A DNA stretch of 64,000 nt from Maribacter aquivivus. GTDB taxonomy: Bacteria; Bacteroidota; Bacteroidia; Flavobacteriales; Flavobacteriaceae. A program made the translations under genes and the position numbers. Numbering within the stretch: position 1 is the first letter of the stretch; every line of letters begins with the position of its first letter. The notes beneath the pieces were generated by a model. That model was not told the origin of the DNA. It was given only the letters and a program-made list of their open reading frames with translations, and ran no database searches. The stretch lies in contig NZ_FQZX01000001.1 of assembly GCF_900142175.1 (NCBI RefSeq), positions 124,001-188,000 on the forward strand, in the 5' to 3' direction. Positions 35,355 to 45,322 of the stretch are shown one piece after another.

Positions 35355-37673
35355 ATGAAAAAGTATTTTCTACTATTAGCTTCCGTTTTTCTACTAATCT
35401 CTTGTAGTGAAAAAGCAATTAACAATGCTATCACCGTAAACGATATTACAGAGTTAAATACAGCAATATCTGAAGCAAAACCTGGCGACGATATTGTTAT
35501 GGCCAATGGAGACTGGAAAAATGTGAATATCAAATTTATAGCCTACGGAAAAGAGAAAAGCCCCATTACTTTACGTGCAGAAACGCCTGGTGAAGTTAGA
35601 ATTACCGGCACATCTGACCTGAAACTTGCCGGCGAGTATTTAATTGTTGATGGGCTGCACTTTACTAATGGATCATCTCCTTCTTCAGCTGTTATCGATT
35701 TCGGTATTAGTGAAGACTCGGTCGCAAATCATTGTAAGATTACCAATTCTGCTATTATAGATTTTAACAAAGCACAGCGAAACCAAACAGATTTATGGGT
35801 TTTATTTAAAGGTCGACACAATGAGCTTGACCATTGCTACATTGCAGGAAAATCTAATAGAGGACCAACGGTTAGAATTGATTTAGCAGGCAATAATAGT
35901 ATTAAAAACTACCATAAAATTACTAATAACTATTTCGGACCTCGACCACCTAAAGGCGGACCTAGTGCCGAGACCATTCAACTTGGTAATAGCTTTACCT
36001 CTATGGCCCCTAGTTATACTTTGGTTGAAAATAACTTTTTTGACCACTGTAATGGTGAAGTAGAAATTATCTCTAGTAAAACCAATTTCAATGAGTTTAG
36101 AAACAATGTGTTTTATAAAAGTGAAGGTTCTCTAGTTACAAGACATGGTAACTACTGTATAATTGATGGTAATGTTTTTATTGGGGATGAAAATTCTGAA
36201 CAAATAGGTGGTATTAGATTAATAGGAACGGGACACTGGGTAACTAATAATTACTTCTACAATTTAAACGGACAAACATTTAGGAGTCCGCTTGCTGTAA
36301 TGAACGGTATTCCAAAATCTCCATTAAATAGATATTTACAAGTTACAGATGTTGTTGTTGCCAACAATTCTTGGGTAAATTGTGTATCGCCTTGGCAATT
36401 TGGAGTAGGGTCTAATATTGACCAAAAAGATATTTTACCTAAATCTGAGATTAGATCTGCGACACCTATACGAACTATTGTAGCAAATAACCTTATTTAC
36501 AATAATAAGGGCGATAAGCAACCTATAGTTGAGCACGACTCTATTAACGGTATTGATTTTAGAAGCAATGTCATCAACAATCAAGGTGTGATGTTCAAGG
36601 CTGTTGACGGACTTACACAAAAAGATTTTGGAACAGCTGTAGCCGACGGAGATATTTTAATGCCCGATAATTCATTAGCTGACTTTGAACTTTATAACGG
36701 ATTTGAATTTAACCAGATCACTGCCGATTTATTCGGGAACTCTAGAGCTGACAAAAATTTGGTTGGTGCTGTAACAGGTAAACCAGTGAACAAAAAAGAT
36801 ATGATGGATGTATCTCAATATGGTCCTGATTGGTATTCTAACACAACTTCTAAGAACGAATCAAACAAAACACATTCTGCTAGTTCTAGTGAAGAACTTA
36901 TCAGTGCAATTACAACTGCAACCAGTGGAGATACGATTATCTTATCTGCCGAGCGTTACGATTTAAGTTCTCCATTAAAAATTGACAAGACCATTACAAT
37001 AATGGCCGCTACATCAGATGCAAAAGCCATTATTCAATATAAGGGAGCATCTGAAACTCCGGCATTTGAAATGAATCCTAAAGGGCAACTTACACTTAAG
37101 AACATTAAACTTATTGGAAATAAGGAACAGTATGCTTTTGCCAGTTTAAAAAACAATATGTCTAGCCTTTACAACCTTACTGTTGTTGACTGTGAAATAT
37201 CGAATTTCGATTATGTTTTAAAAGCTTACAAACTTTCGTTCTCTGAGTATATTACTTTTAAATCTACGCAAATTAAAGATTGTGCAAATGGTTTAGAACT
37301 ATCTGAAGAAACAGATGACAAAGGCGAATACAATGCCGAGAACATTACAATTGACAACTGTCTGTTTGATGGTGTTGCGAGTAATGTGGTCGACTATTAT
37401 AGAGGAGGCTATGATGAATCTACCGTTGGTGGTAATTTAATAGTGACCAATAGCACATTTACACATTGTGGATCAAAAGCTGAAGAAGGACTACTTCTTA
37501 ATACCTATGGCATTATCAATGTAAACCTGGCTAACAATAAGTTCATTGACAACCCTATAAAATTAGTTGCTCGTCTTTGGGGTGCAAAAAACAACAGATA
37601 TTCAGATAACGAAATAAAAAACTCAGGTAAGATACTAGTTGAAGAAAATTTACCTCTAAAACTGATGTATTAA
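35355..37673 (+). CDS. PL6 family alginate lyase, lipoprotein
   Basis: A 772-residue PL6 lyase with a lipoprotein signal (LLLASVFLLISC), so probably on the outer membrane. The N-terminal parallel beta-helix holds the catalytic base K242 (SSKTNFNEF) and acid R263 (TRHGNYCI), with the family segment EFRNNVFYKSEG between them. A second beta-helix-like domain follows (from about residue 510), as in two-domain PL6 enzymes. It cuts alginate by beta-elimination. It heads an operon with a PL7 lyase 26 bp downstream and is preceded by a GntR-type operator promoter. A mannuronate, guluronate or mixed preference is not readable. Confidence 0.9.
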   Translation: MKKYFLLLASVFLLISCSEKAINNAITVNDITELNTAISEAKPGDDIVMANGDWKNVNIKFIAYGKEKSPITLRAETPGEVRITGTSDLKLAGEYLIVDGLHFTNGSSPSSAVIDFGISEDSVANHCKITNSAIIDFNKAQRNQTDLWVLFKGRHNELDHCYIAGKSNRGPTVRIDLAGNNSIKNYHKITNNYFGPRPPKGGPSAETIQLGNSFTSMAPSYTLVENNFFDHCNGEVEIISSKTNFNEFRNNVFYKSEGSLVTRHGNYCIIDGNVFIGDENSEQIGGIRLIGTGHWVTNNYFYNLNGQTFRSPLAVMNGIPKSPLNRYLQVTDVVVANNSWVNCVSPWQFGVGSNIDQKDILPKSEIRSATPIRTIVANNLIYNNKGDKQPIVEHDSINGIDFRSNVINNQGVMFKAVDGLTQKDFGTAVADGDILMPDNSLADFELYNGFEFNQITADLFGNSRADKNLVGAVTGKPVNKKDMMDVSQYGPDWYSNTTSKNESNKTHSASSSEELISAITTATSGDTIILSAERYDLSSPLKIDKTITIMAATSDAKAIIQYKGASETPAFEMNPKGQLTLKNIKLIGNKEQYAFASLKNNMSSLYNLTVVDCEISNFDYVLKAYKLSFSEYITFKSTQIKDCANGLELSEETDDKGEYNAENITIDNCLFDGVASNVVDYYRGGYDESTVGGNLIVTNSTFTHCGSKAEEGLLLNTYGIINVNLANNKFIDNPIKLVARLWGAKNNRYSDNEIKNSGKILVEENLPLKLMY

Positions 37674-37699
37674 TCTCGCACTAGCAAAAACAATACACC

Positions 37700-38752
37700 A
37701 TGAAAAAATCTTTAGTTACCATCATTGCCTTAGTAGCACTATTTGCCTGTAAAGACAACTCAAAGAAATCTTCAACCACAAATGAAGAATCAACGATCGA
37801 TAGCATAATTGCAGTAAAATACCCTAGCGATGTTATTCCGTTTATGGCCCAATGGAAAATTCTATTAGGTGATGGTACCTACGAGGATAATCTTAAAGAT
37901 TACGCTAAAGATGATTTCTTTTATGTTGCCAATGATGGAAAAACGGATTGGGTAGTTTACAAAACACCTAATAGCGGTATCACTTCAAGAACATCTAGTA
38001 ATACCAGAACTGAGCTAGGTCAAAAAGCACATTGGATTCCTGAGACTGGCGGAAAATTAAATGGGACTTTAAAAGTACAACATGTATCTACTTCTGGCGA
38101 TGCAAGAGTTGCGGCTTCTTATGCTGTTGTAGTAGGGCAAATACATAGTGATGAGGGACACGAAAATGAACCAATAAAAATTTTCTACAAGAAATTTCCT
38201 GGACATACAAAAGGTTCTGTTTTCTGGAATTATGAGATTAACACTGCCGGTGATAATTCAAAAAGATGGGATTACTCTTCGGCTGTTTGGGGCAATGACA
38301 TGTCAGTTGTGGGATCGGACGCAACAACCCCGCCCGCAGAACCAGAAAATGGTATTGAATTAGGTGAAGAGTTTAGCTATGAAATAAATGTTTACAAAGG
38401 CATTATGTACCTGACTTTTGAAAGCGATGGACATGAAACCGTAAAATTCACTAAGAATCTACTAGCGTCTGAATTCACCAAAACGTTACCAGAACAGATT
38501 AAAACATTATACGCCTCTATTGGTCGTGATGGTTTAGAACGCGAAAATGCATACGCTGGTGAAATTCAGTATTTTAAACAAGGTGCATACAACCAAACCA
38601 ATGGTAAGTCTCCTGAAGATAATATTGTTTGGAGTACAGGTGCAGACACCTATGATGGCGATATTGCAAAACAATATGCAAATGGCGATTATACTGAAGT
38701 ATGGTTTAGAGAAGCAAGTGTAGGTGCAGGTACTGAACCAAGTGAAGAATAA
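37700..38752 (+). CDS. PL7 family alginate lyase, lipoprotein
   Basis: A 350-residue PL7 jelly-roll lyase with a lipoprotein signal (TIIALVALFAC) and a short linker. The three family motifs are present: RTEL with R103 and E105, QIH with Q147 and H149, and YFKQGAYNQ near residues 286-294, which supplies the catalytic tyrosine and a substrate-binding lysine. It depolymerises alginate by beta-elimination and is anchored to a membrane. The gene is the second of the PL6-PL7 unit. Exo- or endo-action is not decided by sequence alone. Confidence 0.92.
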   Translation: MKKSLVTIIALVALFACKDNSKKSSTTNEESTIDSIIAVKYPSDVIPFMAQWKILLGDGTYEDNLKDYAKDDFFYVANDGKTDWVVYKTPNSGITSRTSSNTRTELGQKAHWIPETGGKLNGTLKVQHVSTSGDARVAASYAVVVGQIHSDEGHENEPIKIFYKKFPGHTKGSVFWNYEINTAGDNSKRWDYSSAVWGNDMSVVGSDATTPPAEPENGIELGEEFSYEINVYKGIMYLTFESDGHETVKFTKNLLASEFTKTLPEQIKTLYASIGRDGLERENAYAGEIQYFKQGAYNQTNGKSPEDNIVWSTGADTYDGDIAKQYANGDYTEVWFREASVGAGTEPSEE

Positions 38753-38833
38753 CATTCAGTTTTCTTATTGGGTTATGATTTGAAGTTTATTTATGTTGAA
38801 ACAAATCACTCTTTATTTAACCAAATAGACTTC

Positions 38834-38860
38834 TAATTACTGAAAGGTTTTCCAGTAATT
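38834..38860 (+). other. Stem-loop in the PL7-PL6 gap
   Basis: The inverted repeat AATTACTG / CAGTAATT with an 11-base loop follows the PL7 gene by about 80 bp. It lacks a strong T run, so it may be a weak terminator or an mRNA-stabilising hairpin. Confidence 0.5.
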
Positions 38861-38936
38861 GAATTTATCAAATTGATGATTTGTAAAGTAGATAATTATC
38901 GATTCGTAATTTAAACAACCCTTTTTATGTTAAATA

Positions 38937-38992
38937 TTTGCTAGTCTTACAAATATCCTTATTTTTGGTAAACCAATTTGGTTAACCAATTT
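38937..38992 (+). promoter_or_regulatory. Promoter with tandem GntR-type operator, upstream of second PL6 lyase
   Basis: TTTG (38937-38940), then exactly 19 bp, then TATTTTTG (38960-38967) is an excellent Bacteroidota promoter. It overlaps TTGGTAAACCAA (38965-38976), and TTGGTTAACCAA follows (38978-38989), centres 13 bp apart. The start codon is at 38999, so transcription would begin inside the operator with a leader of only about 25 bases. Confidence 0.8.
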
Positions 38993-38998
38993 CAACTA

Positions 38999-41335
38999 AT
39001 GAGACGATACCACCTTCTATTCTTATCTGTTTTTATATGCCTTGCATATTCCTTTACCACACCACAAAAAACTCATACTGTAAAAAATGTAGCAGAGTTT
39101 ACAGCTATACTTCAAAAAGTGCAGCCTGGTGACAGCATCGTTCTTGCCAATGGTGTTTGGATGGATTCTGAACTTCTGTTTGAAGCGAATGGCACTGCAG
39201 AAAAACCAATTACACTTATAGCGGAAGAAAAAGGAAAAGTGATTTTATCTGGTGCATCTAATTTAAGAATTGCTGGTGATCATTTAATTGTAAAAGGTCT
39301 TGTATTCAAAAATGGTTTTACGCCTACCAACGCTGTTATTTCGTTCAGAAAAAGTAGAGAACAAATGGCTAATAACTCTCGCCTGACCGAATGTGTAATT
39401 GATAACTTTAATAACCCTGAGCGTCAAGTTCAAGATTATTGGATTACCATCTACGGAAAAAATAACCGAATTGACCATAATCATATTGCAGGTAAAAAGA
39501 ATTTAGGTGTTACCATGATTGTTGGCTTAGATACTGAAGACAGTAGAGCGAACAATCACCAAATAGATCATAACTATTTTGGACCACGCCCTACCTACGG
39601 AAACAATGGAGGAGAAACCTTAAGAATAGGAACTAGCCACCATGCATTAGAAAAATCCAACACCTTGGTTGAATCTAACTATTTTGATAGAACTAACGGT
39701 GAGCACGAAATCATCTCTAATAAATCTTGTAATAACACTTTTAAGTACAATACATTTTTTGAATGCACTGGTACTTTAACCATGCGCCATGGTAACGAAA
39801 CATTGGTAGATGGTAATGTGTTTATAGGCAACAATAAACCAAGTACTGGTGGAGTTCGTGTCATCAATGAAACACAAACAGTAATTAACAACTACCATGT
39901 TGGTTTAACAGGATATCGTTTTAGAGGTGCCTTTGTAATGATGAACGGTGTACCAAATTCACCACCAAACAGATATGTGCCGGTGATAGATTCTAAAGTA
40001 AACAACAACACTTTTGTAAACTGTGACAACATACTTTTTGGTGCAGGTAGCGATGCAGAAAGAAGTCAGGCACCACGTACTTCTGAGTTTTCAGAGAATA
40101 TCATATATAACGACACCAAAAAAGATGTTTTCACTATTGACGATGATATTAGCGGTATAACATTTAAGAATAACATTCTAGGTGAAAATTCTGAAACTAC
40201 TATTGAAGAAGGTTTTAAGAATGCCAAAATTAAATTGGTCAATGACAAAAACGGTTTCCCAATTCCTACTTCTAATAAGATAAAAACTAAAGTTGTAATT
40301 AGCCCGAATATTGCAACTAAAGAAAATACAGGGGCATCTTGGTATTCAAAAGCAGATAATACTGTTGCATTAAACTCTGGTAACACTATCAATGTAGCCG
40401 CAGGTATTAATACGTTGTACGATAAAGTAAAAGAAACGAAAGCAGGTGATATTATTATTCTTGAAGAAGGTGGCACCTACTTATTGACCAAGGCGGTAAA
40501 AATCAACCATCCACTTACCTTTAAAACACTTGGCAAAGAAAAAGCTACAATCTTATTTGAAAGAATGATGGCTTTTGAAATTGAAAATGGCGGTAGTCTT
40601 TCTTTAGAAAATATCACTTTTGACGGTACCAAATCCCCAGACTACGCAGGCAACTCGGTTATTAGTACTAGCAAAAAATCAATGATCGATAATTATAAAT
40701 TATTCATTGATAGATGTGAGTTTAAAGATATGGTGGTAAATCATTCTTTTGATGTTCTACGTGTTTCAAAAGGGACTTTTGCCGACACTATTAGTATTCA
40801 AAACTCTAGCTTCAAAAACATCTCCGGTAGCATTGCAGCCTTAGACAAAGAAACTGATGACATTGGTGCTTACAATGTAGAATACTTTATAATGAAAAAC
40901 AATGCCATCAATGATTTACAAGGTGCTGCATTAAGATTGTATAGAGGTGGCAAAGATGAAAGTACCTTTGGACCATTTTTAGAAATGGAGCATAATGTAT
41001 TTGACCATGTTGGCTATGGTTCTAAAAATAAATATGATGCTACCGTTTCTTTATACGGCGTTCAAGAAACAGCTATTAAAAACAATATTTTCAAAGATAG
41101 TAAGGCCATTAACATGCACCTGGTAGTAGGTGAGCCAATTGTTAAAGTTCTAAATAACGCTTTAAGTAATTCAGAAAAACTTATGGTTACTGGCGATCAG
41201 AAATACCAAGTGGAAAACCAATGGGAACTTGACCCTGAATTTTCTAAAGACACCAACTATTCATTACCTTCAGATTCTCCATTAAAAGGAAAAGGTACTG
41301 ACGGTACAGACTTAGGCCTACTAAAAAACGAATAA
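38999..41335 (+). CDS. PL6 family alginate lyase, secreted
   Basis: A 778-residue paralogue of the first PL6 enzyme. I use the ATG at 38999 (MRRYHLLFLS); an upstream TTG at 38978 lies inside the operator palindrome and is not plausible. The signal peptide has no lipobox (ICLAYSFTTPQ), so the enzyme is periplasmic or secreted rather than lipidated. With this start the catalytic pair falls at K242 (SNKSCNN) and R263 (TMRHGNE), the same numbers as in the first paralogue. A second beta-helix domain is present. It heads the PL6-PL17-KdgF operon. Different cellular sites and substrate preference from the lipoprotein paralogue are likely. Confidence 0.9.
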   Translation: MRRYHLLFLSVFICLAYSFTTPQKTHTVKNVAEFTAILQKVQPGDSIVLANGVWMDSELLFEANGTAEKPITLIAEEKGKVILSGASNLRIAGDHLIVKGLVFKNGFTPTNAVISFRKSREQMANNSRLTECVIDNFNNPERQVQDYWITIYGKNNRIDHNHIAGKKNLGVTMIVGLDTEDSRANNHQIDHNYFGPRPTYGNNGGETLRIGTSHHALEKSNTLVESNYFDRTNGEHEIISNKSCNNTFKYNTFFECTGTLTMRHGNETLVDGNVFIGNNKPSTGGVRVINETQTVINNYHVGLTGYRFRGAFVMMNGVPNSPPNRYVPVIDSKVNNNTFVNCDNILFGAGSDAERSQAPRTSEFSENIIYNDTKKDVFTIDDDISGITFKNNILGENSETTIEEGFKNAKIKLVNDKNGFPIPTSNKIKTKVVISPNIATKENTGASWYSKADNTVALNSGNTINVAAGINTLYDKVKETKAGDIIILEEGGTYLLTKAVKINHPLTFKTLGKEKATILFERMMAFEIENGGSLSLENITFDGTKSPDYAGNSVISTSKKSMIDNYKLFIDRCEFKDMVVNHSFDVLRVSKGTFADTISIQNSSFKNISGSIAALDKETDDIGAYNVEYFIMKNNAINDLQGAALRLYRGGKDESTFGPFLEMEHNVFDHVGYGSKNKYDATVSLYGVQETAIKNNIFKDSKAINMHLVVGEPIVKVLNNALSNSEKLMVTGDQKYQVENQWELDPEFSKDTNYSLPSDSPLKGKGTDGTDLGLLKNE

Positions 41336-41340
41336 CAAAC

Positions 41341-43569
41341 ATGATCAAATACTTAAAAACAGTACACGTTTTTATTTGCGCTATTTTAATAACGTTAAGC
41401 GCAGCTGCACAAGAACACCCTAGCCTTATTCTCACCAAAGAAGGGGTTGAAAAAATTAGAGCAGAATTAGGTTCTGTACCTTTATTTGATGCCTCGTTAA
41501 AAAAGTTAAAAGCAGAGATTGATGCTGAAATTGCTTTGGGTATTGACACACCTATACCAAAAGATTATTCTGGTGGCTATACGCATGTTCGTCATAAACG
41601 CAACATGATCGTAATGCAACAGGCTGGTGTTTTATATCAAATATTAGACGATGAAAAGTATGCGAAGTATGTAAAAGACATGCTTATGCAATACGAAGGA
41701 ATTTATAAAACATTACCTCTGCACCCAAAAACAAGATCTTATGCTCGAGGCAAATTGTTTTGGCAATGTTTAAACGATTCTAACTGGTTGGTTTACGTGA
41801 GCCAGGCTTACGATTGTGTGTATAATTACCTAAGTGCAGCCGAAAGAAAAAAGCTAGAAAAAAATCTTTTTAGACCATTCGCAGATCACATTTCAGTTGA
41901 TAGTCCGCAATTCTACCAAAGAGTACACAACCATAGCACATGGGGTAATGCAGCTGTTGGAATGATCGGTTTAGTAATGAATGACAAAGAATTAATTGAT
42001 CGCGCTTTATACGGTATTCCAGATTTAGAGATGGATAAAACTGCAAAAGACGATGACGGCGGATTTATTAATAAAGAAGGTAAAGCCGGATTTTTAGCAA
42101 ACATAGAAGAACCTTTTTCTCCTGATGGGTATTATAATGAAGGTCCATACTACCAGCGTTATGCGATGTATCCATTCTTGATTTTTGCGGAAGGATTACA
42201 CAATGTAAAACCAGAATTGAAAATTTTTGAATATAAAGACGGAGTACTTTTAAAATCAATCAATGCCCTTTTAAATTTATCTGATGCAGATGGAGATTTC
42301 TTTCCCCTAAACGATGGTCAAAAAGGAATGTCTTATTACAATGATGCTTTGGTTACCGCTGTAGATATTTCTTATTATTTCGGAAACCAAGACCCCGGAT
42401 TGCTAAGTATCGCAGAAAAGCAAAATAAAGTATTGTTAGACGATTCTGGATTGGCAGTTGCCCTTGGAGTGAAAAATGGAAAAGCAAAACCTTTTGATAA
42501 AAAATCAATTAATTTATCTGACGGACCTAACGGAAAACAAGGTGGTGTCGGTATTTTACGAAGCGATGATTTAGAACTTGTTTTTAAATATGCCGCACAA
42601 GGGTCAAGTCATGGTCACTATGATAAATTATCATACTCCTTCTACGAAAATGGCAATGAAGTACTGCAAGATTACGGATTAGCTCGTTTTGTAAATATTG
42701 AACAAAAAGGAGGCGGTAATTATTTAAAGGAAAATAAAACTTGGGCGAAACAAACGATAGCCCACAATACCCTTGTGCAGAACGAGAAATCTCACTACCA
42801 AGGCAAATTTGATATTGGTAGCAAACACCATCCAAATCTGTATCTTTTTGATGATTCTAATGCCGATGTTCAAATAGTAAGTGCAATAGAAACTAATGCC
42901 TATCCTGGAACAAAGATGCACAGAACAATGGCTATTATTAAAGATGATGCATTTGAAAAGCCTTTCATGCTTGATATTTTAAGCGTTAAGTCTGATAGTA
43001 CAAATCAGTACGATTTGCCCTTTTATTTTATGGGTCAAGTATTGAACACAAATTTTGAATATGAAGTTCCAAAAACTCTTGAGCCTTTAGGTTCTGATAA
43101 CGGGTATCAACATTTATGGTCAGAAGGCTGTGGAAGTACAACAGAAGAAAACACTAAATTAAGCTGGTTAGATAAAGGGAAGTTCTACACCTTAACATCT
43201 GCAACATCAAAAGAAGATGAGCTAAGGTTTGTACGAATAGGCGCCAATGACCCTCTATTTAATTTGAGGAGAGAGGCTGGTTTTATTATCCGTAGAAAAG
43301 ATACTCAAAACACACTTTTTGTTTCAGCGATCGAAGCACACGGTAGCTATAGCCCAGTTTCAGAATCTGCTGTTAATTCTAATAGTTCTATTTCAGCATT
43401 AAAAATAGTTTTAGACACTGCAGATTACACTGCTATTTCAATAACTACAGTAAAAGGCACTACCAAACTATTTATTATTGCAAATACAAATGCTTCAAAA
43501 GAAGCTACACATACATTAAAAATTAACGATAAGAACTATGAGTGGTCTGGTTCTTATTATTTTAAATAA
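41341..43569 (+). CDS. PL17 family oligoalginate lyase (exolytic)
   Basis: A 742-residue heparinase II/III-like lyase with a signal peptide (FICAILITLSAAAQ). The alpha/alpha toroid domain carries the catalytic pair in VHNHSTW (N197, H198) and a tyrosine in EGPYYQRYA (about residues 267-275). The following beta-sandwich has the metal-site segment GSSHGHYDKLSY. PL17 enzymes release unsaturated uronate monomers from oligo-alginate in the periplasm. It follows the second PL6 gene by five bases and precedes KdgF by 19, matching the order of breakdown. Confidence 0.93.
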   Translation: MIKYLKTVHVFICAILITLSAAAQEHPSLILTKEGVEKIRAELGSVPLFDASLKKLKAEIDAEIALGIDTPIPKDYSGGYTHVRHKRNMIVMQQAGVLYQILDDEKYAKYVKDMLMQYEGIYKTLPLHPKTRSYARGKLFWQCLNDSNWLVYVSQAYDCVYNYLSAAERKKLEKNLFRPFADHISVDSPQFYQRVHNHSTWGNAAVGMIGLVMNDKELIDRALYGIPDLEMDKTAKDDDGGFINKEGKAGFLANIEEPFSPDGYYNEGPYYQRYAMYPFLIFAEGLHNVKPELKIFEYKDGVLLKSINALLNLSDADGDFFPLNDGQKGMSYYNDALVTAVDISYYFGNQDPGLLSIAEKQNKVLLDDSGLAVALGVKNGKAKPFDKKSINLSDGPNGKQGGVGILRSDDLELVFKYAAQGSSHGHYDKLSYSFYENGNEVLQDYGLARFVNIEQKGGGNYLKENKTWAKQTIAHNTLVQNEKSHYQGKFDIGSKHHPNLYLFDDSNADVQIVSAIETNAYPGTKMHRTMAIIKDDAFEKPFMLDILSVKSDSTNQYDLPFYFMGQVLNTNFEYEVPKTLEPLGSDNGYQHLWSEGCGSTTEENTKLSWLDKGKFYTLTSATSKEDELRFVRIGANDPLFNLRREAGFIIRRKDTQNTLFVSAIEAHGSYSPVSESAVNSNSSISALKIVLDTADYTAISITTVKGTTKLFIIANTNASKEATHTLKINDKNYEWSGSYYFK

Positions 43570-43588
43570 AAATTAAAGAACAAAAATT

Positions 43589-43963
43589 ATGAAAAGATTC
43601 AGTGAAAAATATGTCATCACAAAAGACATGGAATGGGAAGTACTTGGCGGCGGAGTATCAAGAAAATTCTTGGGGTATGACAACCAAATTATGATGGTAA
43701 GAGTAAAATTCGACAAAGGAGCATTAGGTGCACCTCACCAACACTTTCATACACAAGCTACTTACTGTGTTTCAGGTAAATTTGAATTTGTAATTGACGG
43801 TGAGAAGCAAATAGTAGAAGCTGGAGACGGAGTTTACATTGAGCCAAACTTATTACATAGTGCTGTTTGCCTTGAAGAAGGTGAACTTATTGACACTTTT
43901 AGCCCGGTGAGAGAAGATTTCTTAAGTGGTGTGGGTCCATCTTATTTCGGAGATAAGGAATAA
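43589..43963 (+). CDS. kdgF: KdgF-like cupin, unsaturated uronate ring opening
   Basis: A 124-residue single cupin with metal ligands H50, H52 and H90 plus a nearby glutamine (HQHFHTQATY; LLHSAV). KdgF speeds the linearisation of 4,5-unsaturated uronate monomers to DEH, the substrate for the reductase encoded at 54069. No signal peptide is seen, so it is cytoplasmic. The gene sits directly behind PL17 in the operon. Function is well supported by context and motif. Confidence 0.88.
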   Translation: MKRFSEKYVITKDMEWEVLGGGVSRKFLGYDNQIMMVRVKFDKGALGAPHQHFHTQATYCVSGKFEFVIDGEKQIVEAGDGVYIEPNLLHSAVCLEEGELIDTFSPVREDFLSGVGPSYFGDKE

Positions 43964-44069
43964 AGTATAATCTGACTGAAGCTTTTATTAGCTGATATAG
44001 ACAGATTTAATTTTTAAAAATTACTAAAAGTAATTTTATAATAACATTCTAAATGCTGAACCAATACTT

Positions 44070-45320
44070 ATGACAACAGAAAATATGTCCTTCTCAGGAA
44101 AATTCAAAAAACGTCTCAAAGATTTTGGTCCAGCATTTTTTATTATTGGTTATGTTGTAGGTACTGGTAGCGTTACCTCAATGGTTGTCTCAGGTGCTAA
44201 ATATGGTCTTAGTCTTTCATGGGCTCTATTACTCTCTTGTTTTTTCACCTACTTCTTATTGGTGTCTATTAGTAAATTGACCATTGTTTCTGGAAATACC
44301 CTAATGTTCAATTTCAAAAAGGCATTCGGTAAACCACTCACCATTTTTATTATTACTGCATTACTCGTCTCTATAGTTTCATCATGCATTGGCGTTATGG
44401 GCGTAGTAGCCGAAGTTACAATGGAGTGGATTTCAGTAAAAACTTCTATTTCATTTCTTAACAAACCTGTAGTTTCCATCTTTTTTATTGCATTACTTAT
44501 CGGACTTTTTTGGACTGGCAAACACGAAAATTTCATAAAAGCCATGAGTATTATGGTTGGCTTTATGGCTCTAGCTTTTATAATTACCAGCTTTATGGTG
44601 GTTAAAGAAGCGGGCACTTCTATTACCGAATTTTTTCCAGAATTGCCTAAGGGAGATAATAACGGATTGGTAATTGCCGGTATAGTAGGTACTACAATGG
44701 CTGGTGTTTGTTTAGCGTCAAGAAGTATTCTCGTTCAAGAACAAAACTGGGGCTTAAAAGATTTAAAAACTGAAAACAAAGATGCAATGTCTTCAATGGT
44801 TATGACCTTTTTTATAAGTCTTGCCATAATGATCAGCGCAACGGGTACATTATACTTTAAAGGCGCCCCTGTTGAAGACGCTACAGATATGATGCATGCT
44901 TTAGGACCATGGGCAGGAGATTTCGCCCTTACCCTATTTACATTAGGTATTATCGGTGCGGGTTTGTCATCCATCTTTCCCAACCTATTATTATTCCCTT
45001 GGTTAGTTGCTGATTACACAGGTACAGAACGCGACATGAAAAAACCACTGTACAAACTAATTGTTGTTTTGGTAGCACTGTCTGGTTTAATAGTCCCTAT
45101 TCTAGGAGGAAAACCAGTTTGGATATTAATTGCTTCACAAGCATTAAGTCCGTTTGTAATGCCATTGATTACACTCTTTCTAATTATCCTCTTAAATAAA
45201 GAGAGTATCATGAAAGAGTACAAAGTAGGTATAGGGATGAATTTAGCCTTAGGCGCAACTTTTATTTTCAATTGCTATATGCTTTACGTTGCATTAAACG
45301 GATTTATTGATTTTATATAA
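44070..45320 (+). CDS. Nramp-family transporter lacking the metal-binding motifs
   Basis: A 416-residue, roughly 11-helix LeuT-fold protein of the Nramp family. TM1 begins GPAFFIIGYVVGTGSV: the canonical metal motif DPGN is replaced by GTGS (residues 31-34). In TM6 the MPH motif is replaced by M210-A211-G212 (IVGTTMAGVCLASRSILVQ). Both changes remove the ligands for divalent cations. The gene lies 106 bp after kdgF and two bases from the convergent mannose-6-phosphate isomerase gene, inside the alginate locus. An uptake role for a sugar acid or another solute, rather than metal, is a reasonable inference. Confidence 0.8.
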   Translation: MTTENMSFSGKFKKRLKDFGPAFFIIGYVVGTGSVTSMVVSGAKYGLSLSWALLLSCFFTYFLLVSISKLTIVSGNTLMFNFKKAFGKPLTIFIITALLVSIVSSCIGVMGVVAEVTMEWISVKTSISFLNKPVVSIFFIALLIGLFWTGKHENFIKAMSIMVGFMALAFIITSFMVVKEAGTSITEFFPELPKGDNNGLVIAGIVGTTMAGVCLASRSILVQEQNWGLKDLKTENKDAMSSMVMTFFISLAIMISATGTLYFKGAPVEDATDMMHALGPWAGDFALTLFTLGIIGAGLSSIFPNLLLFPWLVADYTGTERDMKKPLYKLIVVLVALSGLIVPILGGKPVWILIASQALSPFVMPLITLFLIILLNKESIMKEYKVGIGMNLALGATFIFNCYMLYVALNGFIDFI

Positions 45321-45322
45321 GC

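Noticed and set aside
38978..38998. TTG start for the second PL6 lyase
   Set aside because: These codons are the operator palindrome itself, and the ATG at 38999 begins a good signal peptide.
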